Shown here piece after piece: positions 1 to 12,900 of a DNA stretch of 64,000 nucleotides. Position numbers and translations under genes: made by a program. The stretch is taken from assembly GCF_000237925.1 (NCBI RefSeq), contig NC_031502.1, positions 8,177,352-8,241,351 of the forward strand, given 5' to 3'. This stretch comes from Schistosoma mansoni (Eukaryota > Platyhelminthes > Trematoda > Strigeidida > Schistosomatidae). Positions within the stretch are counted from its first letter, which is position 1; every line of letters begins with the position of its first letter. Below the pieces are notes generated by a model that saw nothing but the letters and a program-made list of their open reading frames with translations, made no database searches and had not been told where the DNA came from.

Positions 1-2312
1 TTATCACGTGTTTGGTCAATTGATTTGGCATAGCTTTTGCCCAAGTTGTAAGTATTCCGTAGATTGAACAGCTTATTTATTTTGAAACTAATTTAATACA
101 ACTCGGAAACCAAGGGATATATCGTAAACAATGACATCACGCTATCATAATATTCAAGCGAACGTATGAATAAAAGTAATCTTGTAAGGAATAGTGCAAA
201 AAGGTTCACATCGAAATGTCCACTCAACACTGCGGTATAGTCAACATTCATATTGGTGAACTGGAGGCAACCTCGGCAAATTACTTCATAGTCTCGGAGA
301 TTTACCGGTAAAGTAATTCATATAGAGGAGATTCAGGATGAGACTATTTCACTAATGGTGAAGAGTTGTGGATGCTATAACTAGGCGTTCCTGCATATTG
401 AGTCGCATCATTAGATGTAAAAAGAAGTCTCTTAAGTATTTTAAAGAAAAAGGTTAAATTTATTTTGCCACCGCTCCCATGAAAGATCTATCCCAAACTT
501 TTTGCATCTGGATCTGTAGTTTATGGTGTAATCAATTCCAAGACTGCAAAGTGTAAATCGCATCTAAACGGATTCTAGCCTTAATTTATCCTCCATCCAA
601 ACGATAATAAGAATAAAAGTTTAGCATTTCAGGAGTGGTTGAAGACATGTCGGAAATCGTTGAGCCTTGGATGTCTGTTTAGAGACCTGTTCTGAAGAAG
701 ATAAACTGATAATACTTTGGTTGTAAGTCTACTACTGTATAAAACTTGGATAACACCTCAATATTTGTGGTAAGGTCTAGGTTAAGCAAAAATATTATCA
801 AACCAAATCCAACCACGTTTAGCAGCGTTAAACTTCAACTTTCATTTTGAGTACCTCTGGGCTACCTTACTGAGCTCCATGCGGATACAGTTTTGTATAT
901 CGTTCAACTTATTAGGAGGAAATAAATGCTCTGTTATAAGAGACTCACTTATACAGAAGCACTTGTAAGTATTACTTTTGTAGGCTTTAAAGGGCAAGGT
1001 ACCTAGGAAGCTACCTTGTTTTATCCCATTTTTGACCGGGACAGTAAGGGTAAGCTCCTGTCAAAGTAGGGTAATATCAGAACCACCATATTTAAAGAAT
1101 ATGTATGAATCCCCTCTAATCCGTGAATGTTTGAGAACTGAAGAGAGTTTATGGGTCTACTAATTTTTGGATAACTGAAAGAAATGAATTTTAAGGAGTT
1201 ACTGGTCACGTACATGACTTTCGAACCAATGTCATTTAGGAATTCATTATTGTTCGCAAAGACACTGGAAAGATTGACAATGGTTTTAGAGTCGCTTATA
1301 AATGTGTCATTATACAGAATGTACAGGATATCTACATTTTGAGATGCTCAAATGCGTTTATTCAACAGAAGAACTAATATTTGTGTTTTTGAGCTTTTAA
1401 TAAGTGCTGACACTTCATTGATGGTTTAGGGTATATCTAGCTGGTTTTTTGTTTTTGAAATTTCAAGTGTCCTGTTAACACTAGAGAGCCTAATTTTTAC
1501 AATTCATTTCTCTTTTGTTTGTTATCTAACAGGCCAGTTGTATGGCCATAAACTTGATCGTAAAGATTTTTGTTTTATGGTGAAACATCTTTAAACAGCT
1601 CCACTTGCTTGTATACAAACGACAGTTGTTAAGTTTGTGATTTCAGACCTAAAGATGATGTTCCACCAGTTATTTTCTCAAGGGATCTCTTAGTTGCTCG
1701 GCCACCTGAATCTGTTGTGATATAATGTTATCCTTTTTCTAGTTCTCGTCGTAAAGCTCACCTATTAGTTGTCACTCGATAACAACAATATTCCTATGAG
1801 CTACTTTATTATCTCATTTTAAACACATTTGCCTTTTAGCCATGGACCACATATGTCGACGAAAACTATGTGATTTGGAATAGTTGGCTCGGTCGAGTGT
1901 CAGGTTGTCGTCTTATGGCAATCGTCCGATTTTTGGATGGAGCACGGTAAATGATATTATCTGAAAATTCTAAACAGTTTTGAAAGTAACTGGTAGTGTT
2001 TTCAATCCCAAGTTTATAAGTTAAATAAAAAAATCTTTTAGGATTAGTTAGCTTCATTATCATCAATCAATATTTCTTTAACTACTTTCTAAAAGTTATT
2101 ATTATTTCTACACATTTCATGGTATATTTATACTCGTTTTTCTACCTTATCCTATAAAATGGCTTGCAAACGCCAATATTGTACATGGTAATTTTGACTG
2201 AAAAACGCCTAAGAACTCTATCGTTTTGTACGTAGTTAAAACAAAATATTTTGTGCATATATATGTACATACTGTTTTATTAGGCTAATGCTGTAAGTTT
2301 CATATCCAGCCG
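1..2312. other. AT-rich stretch without recognisable gene
   Basis: I see no exon, repeat family or RNA gene that I can support. Short open frames occur on both strands but have no family motif and lie in AT-rich sequence. By position this should be intron or 5' region of the UBE2O gene, whose N-terminal exons were not found here. Confidence 0.5.
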
Positions 2313-2327
2313 ATAGCTTAAATTATT

Positions 2328-2861
2328 TATTTATTTGAACACACACATTGGTACAAAGGGGCACCAAATACATTTGCGCTACACAATAACAATGAGGCCA
2401 GTAGTAGTTATCATGGATTTGCGTGAGGGATGTGATACTGCCCGTACGACCAAAACGAAGCAGATGGTTTTCTTAGGGGGCCACACGCCGAGCCTATGAC
2501 CTAAAGGTCTAATCCACAAGGCAGTGGAGCATCGTGAGGAGATGCAGTCCCATGGTAGCCGGTGACCAACAATAGGTTCTTACTCCCTTTGTTCCTTCAA
2601 GATCTTGGAGCCCATGTGCACCATTGGTTTGGAATCAGGGTTTTCCAACTCCCCTAGGTGGATACTCCATATCCACCAATCCGGTTGAAGCGCCGAACAT
2701 TCGCCTTCCGCCCTCTCAATTTCGTAAACAATACCCCTTCCGCGAGGAGGCAGTGAGTAGAACTTCCCTAGCAGAGGCTATATACGCGTGGCCATGTGAG
2801 AGCATTTCAAGAGGAAGAGCGGACTCTTCCCACCCTCGGCCGTACCAGGACAATTGGGGGC
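2328..2861 (-). mobile_element. Short non-autonomous RTE-derived element with target-site duplication
   Basis: Read on the minus strand, this starts with the same leader as the LINE at 6326 and ends with that LINE's 3' tail (the reverse of TGTGGCGC...GGTGCC and a TAAATAAATAA tail), with the whole EN/RT frame absent. It is flanked by a 15-bp direct repeat, ATAGCTTAAATTATT, at 2313-2327 and 2862-2876. The duplication shows that it inserted as a complete unit of about 534 bp and is not a decayed long copy. It has no coding capacity and would depend on the LINE's enzyme. Sister copies are at 51707-52234 (intact) and 28255-28640 (old). Confidence 0.85.
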
Positions 2862-2876
2862 ATAGCTTAAATTATT

Positions 2877-4915
2877 AAGTACACAATAAACTTGTGCTTT
2901 CAAATTATGTTGACCATTGATCATGCGATATAATATAACACGGGTAGGGTATAAATGAACAGTAGCTATATAAGCTGCCATACTTTTGACCAACTGATCT
3001 GAGCTTTGCCTGTAACTTTAAAGCACTTGAAAGCATCTGATTGTAACACTTGTTATTAGAAACTTCATGCTTTGTAGAATATGGGAAAAGTTGTTAGACC
3101 TCTAATTTCTTATTGATAATACAGCACTTGTCGCTTATTATTTAAATGAGTGAATAGTTTGGTTATCGAATGTGTTTCTGCTTATTGTTAAGTTACCCGG
3201 ATCTAAGTACGTAAACGGAGTTTGTACCTGGAATCCAGCTGTTAACAACTTGTCCAATTTTCATAAATTTTCACTTGTGTAATATTGAAATTCGTATGGA
3301 AAACACCGCACAGTAAATTTTTGTTCTTTCATGAAAAAGTAACTCATTGGTAAAGTTACCCCTTCCCTCTTTTCGTGGATATTAACTTTATTACTTGTCA
3401 TCACGCGTTAGAAATTTCTCCTTGGAGCTTTAAAATGAAATTTTTGTCAAGTATGACCCACGTACTGACAAAGTAGATCTGTACACTGTCGATGATATCT
3501 TTCAATCTTGAGTCAGATATTATTATTATTATTAATCTTTCATAGTGTACTTTATGTGAATAAGAATTATTAACGTAGTTTATTTCAAATTTTTCTAATT
3601 CTTTTTTTATGTAAAAAACTTTTTTAATAGTATATTTTTCCTAGCTGATAGATCATAGGACCTATATATATATACTACCTATCAACATTTTTTCTTCTAT
3701 AAAAATAAGGAGCTATATAATTGAGACTTTTTTCAATTTTAGTGAAAATATTTGTCAATCGGTCACAAGGAAATCATCAGTTCACCTTCATCATTTGAGA
3801 TTGTGTTTTTTTTTCATGTGGCCAACAATCATTTCGCTCACATCATATTTAATTTCGAATAGTTGTTCGAAAAGAACATATTAAAAGAAATATTAAAATG
3901 CATGATTAAGAACGCTTATTTTCCCTGCAAGAATGTAATTGTTACCGAATAGAAGACAAATGGTCAAATATATTGGCGAAATTTGTTGGTTTAAAATGAA
4001 TAACGAAAACCTGACACAAAAGTGTAGAGTTAATGGTGACATTAAGTTTATTTTGTTAATTAAAATGCACTTGATCTTCAAATGTTTTACTCCAGGTTTG
4101 AATTCTGCTCCACCAATTTTATATTTAGGCGATCGAAATGACTGTTGAGTAAAGTGTGCATGTAGCCTTAAACCGCTGGCATAATCCTATAATTCAATCA
4201 GTCAATCTTAAGCAATGTAGAACCTGCCACGTATGTGTATTGGTTCAAGTTGACACCATAATAGTGCAGTGAGATGACATTATCAAGCCAAATGCTTGAA
4301 TAGTAGATGTAGTAACAGTATCATTGTTCATAGAAAAGATTAGGAATAGACAATATGACTTGAGAAGAATGAGTGCAAGCAATAAAATATCTAAGGTAAT
4401 TTTAAAATTCAAGATCTAAGGAAACACAAAGAGTGAGAGTATTTGCACCATTGCGACCAATTCTGGGTCACGCCGTTCAATATCTTCAATTATTTGTTAC
4501 AATAATCGTGTTGGCGCCAACCAGGTAGTTTGTATCTACCTGCAAAATCCAGTTTAATAATTAATAACCTCATGGACTGATGCCATGTCTGGGTTTGGTC
4601 GCCCCTGACTTTTTTAATCCTACTCTTGTCCTTTGTAAATGAGTTACTTTATTCAGTTCAATTCAACAACTCATCGAAATGGTACAGATGTGTTAGTTGT
4701 TTATCCTTTCCAGAAATTTTATTCTCTTTACTTTTTGATTCCTTTGTGTTTCGCGAAATTACAAATATTTTTGTCTCTACATAAGAACTTAATTTGTAAT
4801 TCAATATATTAAATTGACGTATTATAACTGTGTACTATTATTTTAGTTGATAAGTCAATACTCTTATGAATAATTTAATTTCACAACTGTATTCTATGTA
4901 TTTTTTTATATTTAG
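2877..4915. other. Intronic or 5' region, no gene seen
   Basis: AT-rich, with a short (ATT)n run near 3520 and a (TA)n run near 3665. Apart from a probable LINE relic at 4440-4625 I recognise nothing. It directly precedes the first UBE2O exon that I can read. Confidence 0.45.
4440..4625 (-). mobile_element. Old LINE 3'-coding relic
   Basis: Resembles, at low identity, the minus-strand fragments at 38180-38540 and 21845-22060, which encode the end of an RTE-type ORF (the GRCRPPGW region). It is heavily decayed, and the assignment rests on the shared order of words such as CCAACCAGGTAG...CTCATGGA. Confidence 0.4.
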
Positions 4916-5428
4916 ACTCCTTGTTGGAGATAATTGCCTAGAATGTTTTGAGTCATTTTTATCAGTGCCAGATGAATATATGAATAACAATTACGAAGGT
5001 GTCTGGTTGGTCGGTGACGCGTTGGACTTAAGATCTAGTATGAATTCATCGAAATCTAGTAAATTTGATTTTCTCAGTTTACCTGTGGATTCGTCCTCTG
5101 ATAAATGTCGTAATACGGAAAAATTAACAAATTCAAAATCAATAACACCGTCTGATATTTATAACAATTCCTATTCAGCCAACGAAACATTTCCACTTGG
5201 ACATCCTATTAGATTTCTGCAGGCACTTGCACAATATCCTATCACCAAAACTTTCGCTCATCATCCTGAACAAATAACATGTCTTTTGAAACGTACACCT
5301 ATTTTCTTAGTTGAAACACCCGCTCATAATGCTGTTTGGCTTTCTCGATTAAAATCTAGTGTAGATGTTGTGTTTTGTGTGGAACATTTTGCTCCTGTCG
5401 AAGCCACTGTTCATTGGTTCGCTAATCG
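4916..5428 (+). CDS. UBE2O: UBE2O exon, N-terminal conserved region
   Basis: Begins after a TTTATATTTAG acceptor and ends before GTAAGTGG. It encodes LLVGDNCLECFESFLS... to ...VEATVHWFANR. The block VDVVFCVEHFAPVEATVHW corresponds to VVVEEVQVVELKVTW of human UBE2O. The ATG at 4866 lies in the intron before the acceptor and is unlikely to be the real start, because the exon opens with the third base of a codon. Confidence 0.85.
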
Positions 5429-6860
5429 GTAAGTGGATTTAATGTATCTATCTATCTATCCATATATATATATATATATGTATATATCTGAGCAATATTT
5501 TCTTAACCTAGGTGTATATTTTAGTAGATTTGTACCATCTAATTGCAGCAAGTGGTTCAATTACATCATGGTTTTGTTTTATATCCACTCTAATTCATCC
5601 ACATCTGCCTAATTGGGCCGTCATAATAATCAAATAGTTCTACATGAACTGGGATTCTTACCTCTTTGATGTCTTATCATGCCTGTTAAAGAGTGGAAGA
5701 CCTAAAAGCTATTAATTCTGTAAAATTCAAACAGCAAATGATAGTTATACGTCTAACAGTGACGTATTACTTCTGATCGCACCACTGTCAGGGCGGTGAA
5801 GTGTTTTCCACTTTGCAAATGGTCTGGAAGCGGTCTGAGTAACCTATATATGTTTAGGGGGTTGTTACTTCCTCAACTGAAAGAGTTCTTCTGGTTGTAC
5901 ATTTCTGTTTCCCTCATTATTACTCTCATTATTACACTAACATACTCTCTATGACTCTTGTTGTTCCTTCTTTTTTTCCTTCTTATATGCACTTTACCCC
6001 TCTTCTCTTCCCATCCTCATAGTTTTGTGTGGCGCATATATATCTGGTGCCCCCTTGTACCAATATTTGTGTTTTTTAATAAATATAATAAAATCACAGA
6101 TTAGATGAACTCGTAATCCCTTCGAACATAAAAATTTGGCGACGAGGCTGGTGCAAACATGGATCCCTCAAAAGTGGAATTATTGCTTGAGCAGCAGATG
6201 AAACTTATCCAGATGTTAGCAGATACAAAAATTACGTCTAACACGCAACCGAGCACTTCTAATTCTACTACTACTGCACCCTCAGTTGATGGAATCTCAA
6301 GCAGTATGTACATTCATAATTCATAGCCCCCAAATGCCCTGGTACGGCCGAGAGTGGGGAGAGTCCGCTCTCCCTCTCGAAATGCTCTCACATGGCCACG
6401 CGAATATATAGCCTCTGCCAGGGAAGTCCTACTCACTGCCTTCTCGTGGCGGGGGTGTTGCTTACGGAAGTGAGAGGACAAAAAGCGAATGTCCGGCGCT
6501 TTGACCGGGTTGGTGGACACGGAGGGTCCACCTAGGGGAGTTGGAAAACCCTGATTCCAAACCAATGGTGCACATGGGCTCCAGTATCCTGAAGGAACAA
6601 ATGGCGTACGAACCAACCGTTGGTCACCGGCTACCATGGGACTGCATCTCCTCACGATGCTCCACTGCCTTGTGGATCAGACCTTTAGGTCAAAGACTCG
6701 GGGTGTCGCCCCCTAAGAAAACCACCTGCTTCGGTTTGGGCACCCGGGCAGTATCACAGCCCATACACAAATGACATGAAATGACGCACTACACTAACTA
6801 CACTGCTCTCGTTCCTAATAGAAGAAAGACTATTTACATTATCATTATTATTATTATTGC

Positions 6861-6900
<40 letters not shown>

Positions 6901-9900
6901 TACTACGTCGCTTTTTCACTCCCTTTATTCCCAAATTGTGTATCCTTCCTTCCCAACTTATGCAGTAGCTCGCCCATGGTGGAAACTCTGTCCTATCTAA
7001 ACGATCTCCAGTCACTGTCTGGTTGAAAGTGAATGCTTCCACCGATTACGAATACTGAAGCAGTCTTTCTGAAACCACGTACGCCGTTCAAGCTGGTCTC
7101 CTTTAACGTTCGCACACTAATGCAGATCGGACAACAGATAGGGCTGGCTATGTCTTTAGAAAGTCTTAATGTTGATGTTTGCTGTCTATCCGAGACCCAT
7201 ATTCAAGACAATAGTGAAGTACTACAAATTCGCTCTCCATCTGTCGCTTCGAAAAGCTTGTTTCACGTGCGCTTATCCGGGGATTCTGTGGCATCTTCGT
7301 CCGGTCTTGCTGGCGTTGGTGTTGCACTAAGCGCTAGAGCTGAGGCAGCACTAATCGATTGGATCCCCATTAACAGTCGGTTATGTGCTGTTAGATTAGA
7401 AAGTTCCATCAAAGTGAGAAGAAATCGACGTGAGAATCGGTGTCTTTTCGTCATCTCCGCCTATGCCCCGACAGATTGCAGCCCGGATGCAATCAAGGAT
7501 GAGTTTTACCATCAGTTAACAATTCTTCTCCAGAAAGCGCGTCCGACAGATATTGTAGTACTAGCCGGAGACTTGAATGCACAGGTCGGGCGTCTAGGCA
7601 CAGAAGAGAGTCGTTTAAGTGGCCGATGGGGACTTGTTGGTCGCAGGACAGATAACGGGGACCGTTTGCTGCAACTGTGCACAGACCACAACCTGTTTCT
7701 GGCTAGCACTGACTTCCGGCATAGCCATCGCCGGTGTGCCACCTGGCGTCCTCCCTCAGCATCTCAAGCCTGGACTCAGATTGATCACATCGCGATCAGC
7801 TACCGCTGGCGTGGTTGTGTACAAGACTGCCGATCCTTTTGGAGTACATATCTGGAGTCTGATCATGCCGTGGTGTGCACCAATCTTACCTTACTTTTCA
7901 GTGGCCGAAGGATTGACCACCACCAACGGATGGATGTTAGTAAATTGGCTGCAACATCTGTTGCCAGTAAGTATCGAGCGGAGCTAGCTTCTAGGCTAGT
8001 TACCATCCCACCGAAAAGTATAGATGAGCATTGGTTGCATCTTCATGACGCCATGAAAATGGCGAGTAAAGCCGCTTGCGGCTTCGCGAAACGTCTCGCT
8101 TACAAGCACTGGGTTTCTTCTGGCTCCTTACAACTGATGGAAGCCCGTCGGTCTTCTCCGGGTGACCGTGAGTTTGACCACAAACGAAGGCTGTTACGTA
8201 GTGAAATCGGGCAAAGCTTGCGTAAGGACCGAGAAGCCTGGTGGTCGGAGCGTGCTAATGAAATGGAAGCAGCAGCTGCATCTAGTAACTGCCGGAAGCT
8301 CTTCCAACTCATCCGAGCCACTGGCAGCAAGAAGTCTGGTGTGAGTGAAACAATCTACGAGGATGACGGGATGCCAATCACTAACAGCTCTCGACGTCTT
8401 GGACGATGGGCGGAATTTTTCGAAGGGCAGTTCGACTGGCCTGCTGCTCCGGTAACATCAACCAGTTTGTCTCGCCCCCCATGGCCGGTGACAACTGATC
8501 CACCAAACGAGGCGGAAGTCCGCAAGGAACTCCAACTCTTAAAACGGTACAAATCACCGGGCCCGGATGACTTACCTCCGGCTCTTTTTAAAGATGGTGG
8601 TGACTTTCTGGCTAAGGAACCGACTGTGTTGTTTGCAAAGGTTTGGGAGCTAGAAAGTGTTCCAACATCATGGAATGAGTCAATAGTCGTCCCTATCTTT
8701 TTAAAGAGTTCACGTCGTTCCTGTAACAACTATCGGGGGATAAGTCTACTTCCGATTGCGTCCAAAATATTGGCTTCTGTCATATTTCGTAGGTTGTTCA
8801 AAACCCGAGAAAGATTGACTCGCGAGGAGCAGGCTGGTTTTCGTTCTGGTCGAGGATGTATTGGCCACATCAACACCCTCCGCCAAATATTAGAACACCG
8901 TCATACTCATCACAGGCCAACCATCGTAGTGTTTCTTGACATCAGGGCTGCCTTCGATTCGTTTGATAGGACTGTCCTCTGGGATTGTCTATTGAAGAAC
9001 GGTGTACCTGAAAAGTTTATTAACATCTTAAGGGCTCCATATACAAACACCTCAGGCAGAGTGAGCACATACAACCACCTCTCTCGATTGTTCCATTCAA
9101 GAAGTGGGATTAGACAGGGTTGCCCAATCTCATCATTCCTCTCCAACTTTGCCATCGATGACATCCTGGAAACAGCTCTGATGGATGTAAGTAGTGGCGG
9201 TGAGGATCTGCTGCCTAGAGAACTTCTCGACCTCGAGTATGCGGATGATATTGTCCTACTGTGCGATAATGCCCAAGGCATGCAATCCGCACTTAATCAG
9301 TTGTCAATCAGTGTCCGCAGGTACGGTATGTGCTTTGCACCTTCGAAGTGCAAAGTACTCTTACAAGACTGGCAGGATTCTATTCCTGTACTCACCTTGG
9401 GTGGTGAGCAGATTGAAGTAGTCGAGAAGTTCGTGTATCTAGGTAGCTACATAAGTGCTGATGGTGGCGTGGGTGATGAGATAAATTCACGTATAGTGAA
9501 AGCCAGAGCGGCTAATGCCAATCTGGGCCATCTCTGGCGCCTTCGTGATGTTAGTCTGGCTGTAAAAGGTCGGATCTACAACGCGTTGGTGAGAGCAGTT
9601 TTGCTCTATGCTTGTGAAACCTGGCCTCTCCGAGTTGAGGATGTTATACAATTGTCTGTGTTCGATCATCGTTGTCTCCGAAGGATTGCTAACATCCAGT
9701 GGCAACACAATGTTAGTAATGCAGAGGTTCGGCACCGAGTGTTCGGGCGCAGAGACGATAATCCAATTGGTGTCACCATCTTGAAACACCGACTTCGGTG
9801 GCTTGGACATGTTGTACAAATGTCGTCCCAGAGAATTCCACGTCGTGCATTATTTGCCGACTCTGGGACTGGTTGGAAAAAGCGGGGAGGTGGTCAGTGT

Positions 9901-12900
9901 ATGACATGGTGTCGCGGTACGAAAGAAAGCTGCAAAGGGCTGGAATCTGTTGGTCCTTCACGACTCCCTGGTTGGGGTCAAAGAGATGGTGCACCACAGT
10001 GGCTAGAGACGTTATCAGATATGGCTCAGAATAGAAGCCAGTGGCGATCCTGCTGTAACCTTCTTTTGCTTTCTTCATAAAAAGTGGATGTAACTTTCTC
10101 AACTGAAAGAGTTCTTCTGGTTGTACATTTCAGTCCGCCTTATCTTTTCATCCCTTCTCTTCCTACTTTCATTATTTTATGTGGCGCATATGTATCTGGT
10201 GCCCTTTTGTACCAATATGTATGTGTTTAAATAAATCAATAAAAATCATAATAGTTCAGTGCTTAAGGGGTTCGAATTTCAGTCACTACGTTGGCACTTT
10301 AAACTTCATTCCATCTACTTCAGTTTAGGAAACCTCAAAGTATTACTAGCCTTCACACTCAGAGTGTAACTCATAACCAAGTACACGAATGTGCATCTTG
10401 TAAATAAGTTAATATCTAAATAAATAAATGGTCTGATGACTAACTGACTTACGCTTGTCTACTTTTTCAACCACATGAATGAGTTATCTGAAAAGAACAT
10501 TTCTTGATAATCGACGTATAAAAAGCCTTCGTAAACTTTCACTTATGAGTCTTTTTTTCTTTGTAAAAGAAATTCACAATCAGACAAACCACCTCCACGT
10601 GTGATTCATGGATTGGATTTGGGAAATTTAAAATCAGTCATTTCAAACTCCTTTATTAACTGCCAAGTAGGTGATATTTGGTACTACAAACTGCAGGAAT
10701 CTGATAAAATTTATAATACGTAAGCGACAAATTTTTGATTTCTTACGATTTTATTCTCAATAATTATATAATGTTATTTTATGAAAAGCAGAAGTAGTAG
10801 TATTGTATGTAAGAAATAATACAGAAATTCCCAGCTCCGTCCGAAACATACTCTCATAGCTACGAATAAACCACCAATTGTAGACTAGGAAAGACCGTGA
10901 ACTGACGTGGACCTTACTTTATTGGAAATAAAAGGGGTAGCTATGTGGAAAAATTTCGTCACGTAGTGAAAACACCACTGAAAGTCTAAAATGATGCTTA
11001 TTCTTGTCTAAAAGTACTTATTGTCTATTATTATTATTATTATTATTATTATTAAAGTGTATTTCTAATAAATTAATAGTATATTTGTTAGGATAAGCTT
11101 AACGAATCAGGTTACGATTTGTTAACAAGTGATTGGGATACAAATCCCATATCCTCCATTGGCTTACGTCATGTAATTATGTTTATTTTGTAAATAAATA
11201 TATTATTTTACCAGAGAGGAAACATCTATTAGCTGTTTTGTTTTTCGATGTCAGTTCATTCACGTTGGATGAGACGTTTGCATAGTTTGGTATTGTAATT
11301 AGTTATCACTCGGTCACATTACCATATCATCTATCAATCTGGACCTTATTTTTTCATAATAATTATCTCATTCACCGAATCATCATATTGTAATCCACGA
11401 CAAATGTGTTAGTCTAAATCATTAATAGGGATTTAAACTGTTTTATTTTCAATTAATACTTCTAATTTTTATTATAACGTGGTAACCATGTCCATATCCG
11501 TGTACACCACTTCCAGCCACGCTTTTCGGATGAGATCTCCTTACTTTTAGGGGTTCCATCGTACAAAAAAGAAATCATAACAAGGGTGATAAAATATTAT
11601 TTTGTTGTTGATTCAGTTCATTTTCTCTCGTTTTATATTTTAATTTGATATCGAAAGAACTTTTTTTCTAAACGCCGTAAATAAACTGTTGGGATATTTG
11701 TGTGTGTATACATAATCTGCCTGTGTTAATTGGTTTTATGCACAATTTGAAAAAAAACAATAATTCCAAGGAGCAATTTTACTCGACCGGAGCAATTGTT
11801 ATATAAATGGTTCACGAACGATATTTCCAGTCTTGGAGCAGGGTTTTCACTTTCACCTCCATATTATCTACTGAATGATGACAAACCGATGACAGATCAG
11901 GACGAATTCAATCGAAATTGTGTCATTAGTAAAAACGAACTAGGAAAGTCAATTGTTGAATCCTCATCAGTTACAAACCTGAAAAGTTCAGGATTAATAG
12001 CCGGAGAAAAAATGCCAAGCAGGACAACACCGTTTTGGGTAAGTTTTTCTAGGTTGGAATATTCTGATACTATTCAAAAACATTCCATCCTCTACTTATA
12101 TTAGTAATATATATTTTTAATTCTCGTTCACTTAAGTGTGAGTACGATGTTGCAGTGTTGGATGCTCTAAACATTTGATATTTAATTACCAGATTGGAAG
12201 TCTCATGCCACGTCACTCCATCTTTGTTCAATGAATAAAGAGTGAGAAAAAGGGAGTATATCAGCTTTCCATATGTTAAGTATTTATTTATTTATAACAA
12301 AAGTTTTAGTATAGTAAGGGAAAGTTATCGTACAATTAATAGGAAAGTAAACATTAATGGTGTTTGATAAAAGATACGGACCAGTTAAAAATATACCCGA
12401 AAAAGTTTTTTAGTCAAGGAAGCTGTCCTTATTTTCATGAAGAGCGTGATAGATATTTAAAACAGATGGGTTGTTGCTAACAGTGGAATCCAGGGAGCGA
12501 GTTTCTTCCTATTTGGAACTTGTCAACTTGATGTACTTGCACCCCATGGTTGATGTAGATATTAAGACTGGAACCCAGTACCTTTTGCTTCAACTGCCAT
12601 CTCATTAACCACTAAGCTACTGAGTTCAGATAGCCACTGATTTGTTCAATAAGTATTATATATATATATCGCTATTGATAAGGGTTTAAGCTATTGCGTT
12701 GTTGATATTAAGGACTGATACTACATATAGTAAATGTAATGTCGTATGTGTGGAGGAAACATCTAGGCAGATGAATATAAGGATAAAAGACTACAGATTG
12801 CTTGAAACATTTTCATAAATCCTGGAAAGACTTCGAGAAGCTTTGGAACAAATCAGCAATAGAACTACATTCGTCGGGAATAAGATATAACGTTAATATC

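Larger units (their letters stand above)
6326..10250 (+). mobile_element. Full-length RTE-clade LINE (SR2-like size), coding frame intact
   Basis: A single element of about 3.9 kb in a UBE2O intron, on the gene's strand. It has a 5' leader beginning GCCCCCAAATGCCC, an (ATT)n tract at 6840-6900, one long ORF at 7033-10080, a short 3' UTR with CTCAACTGAAAGAGTTCTTC and TGTGGCGCATATGTATCTGG, and an AATAAATCAATAAAAATC tail. One EN-RT ORF, no ORF1 and a short A-rich repeated tail are RTE-clade features. The length agrees with what I recall of SR2 in Schistosoma mansoni, but the subfamily is not proven. A target-site duplication is unclear (only TCATA is shared at the ends). The uninterrupted frame argues for a recent insertion. 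Confidence 0.85.

Noticed and set aside
4866-5432. ATG at 4866 as the start of UBE2O
   Set aside because: It lies upstream of a good splice acceptor at 4915, the residues before it are hydrophobic intron-like, and the exon begins mid-codon.
6331-6426. HDV-like ribozyme in the LINE leader
   Set aside because: The hairpin and outer pairing are visible, but the double pseudoknot and catalytic C strand could not be assigned; kept only as a structured leader.
6781-7026. 81-codon frame before the LINE ORF
   Set aside because: Mostly poly-Ile from the (ATT)n tract; no motif.
7263-9421. Antisense and alternative frames within the LINE ORF
   Set aside because: Shadows of the 1015-codon ORF.
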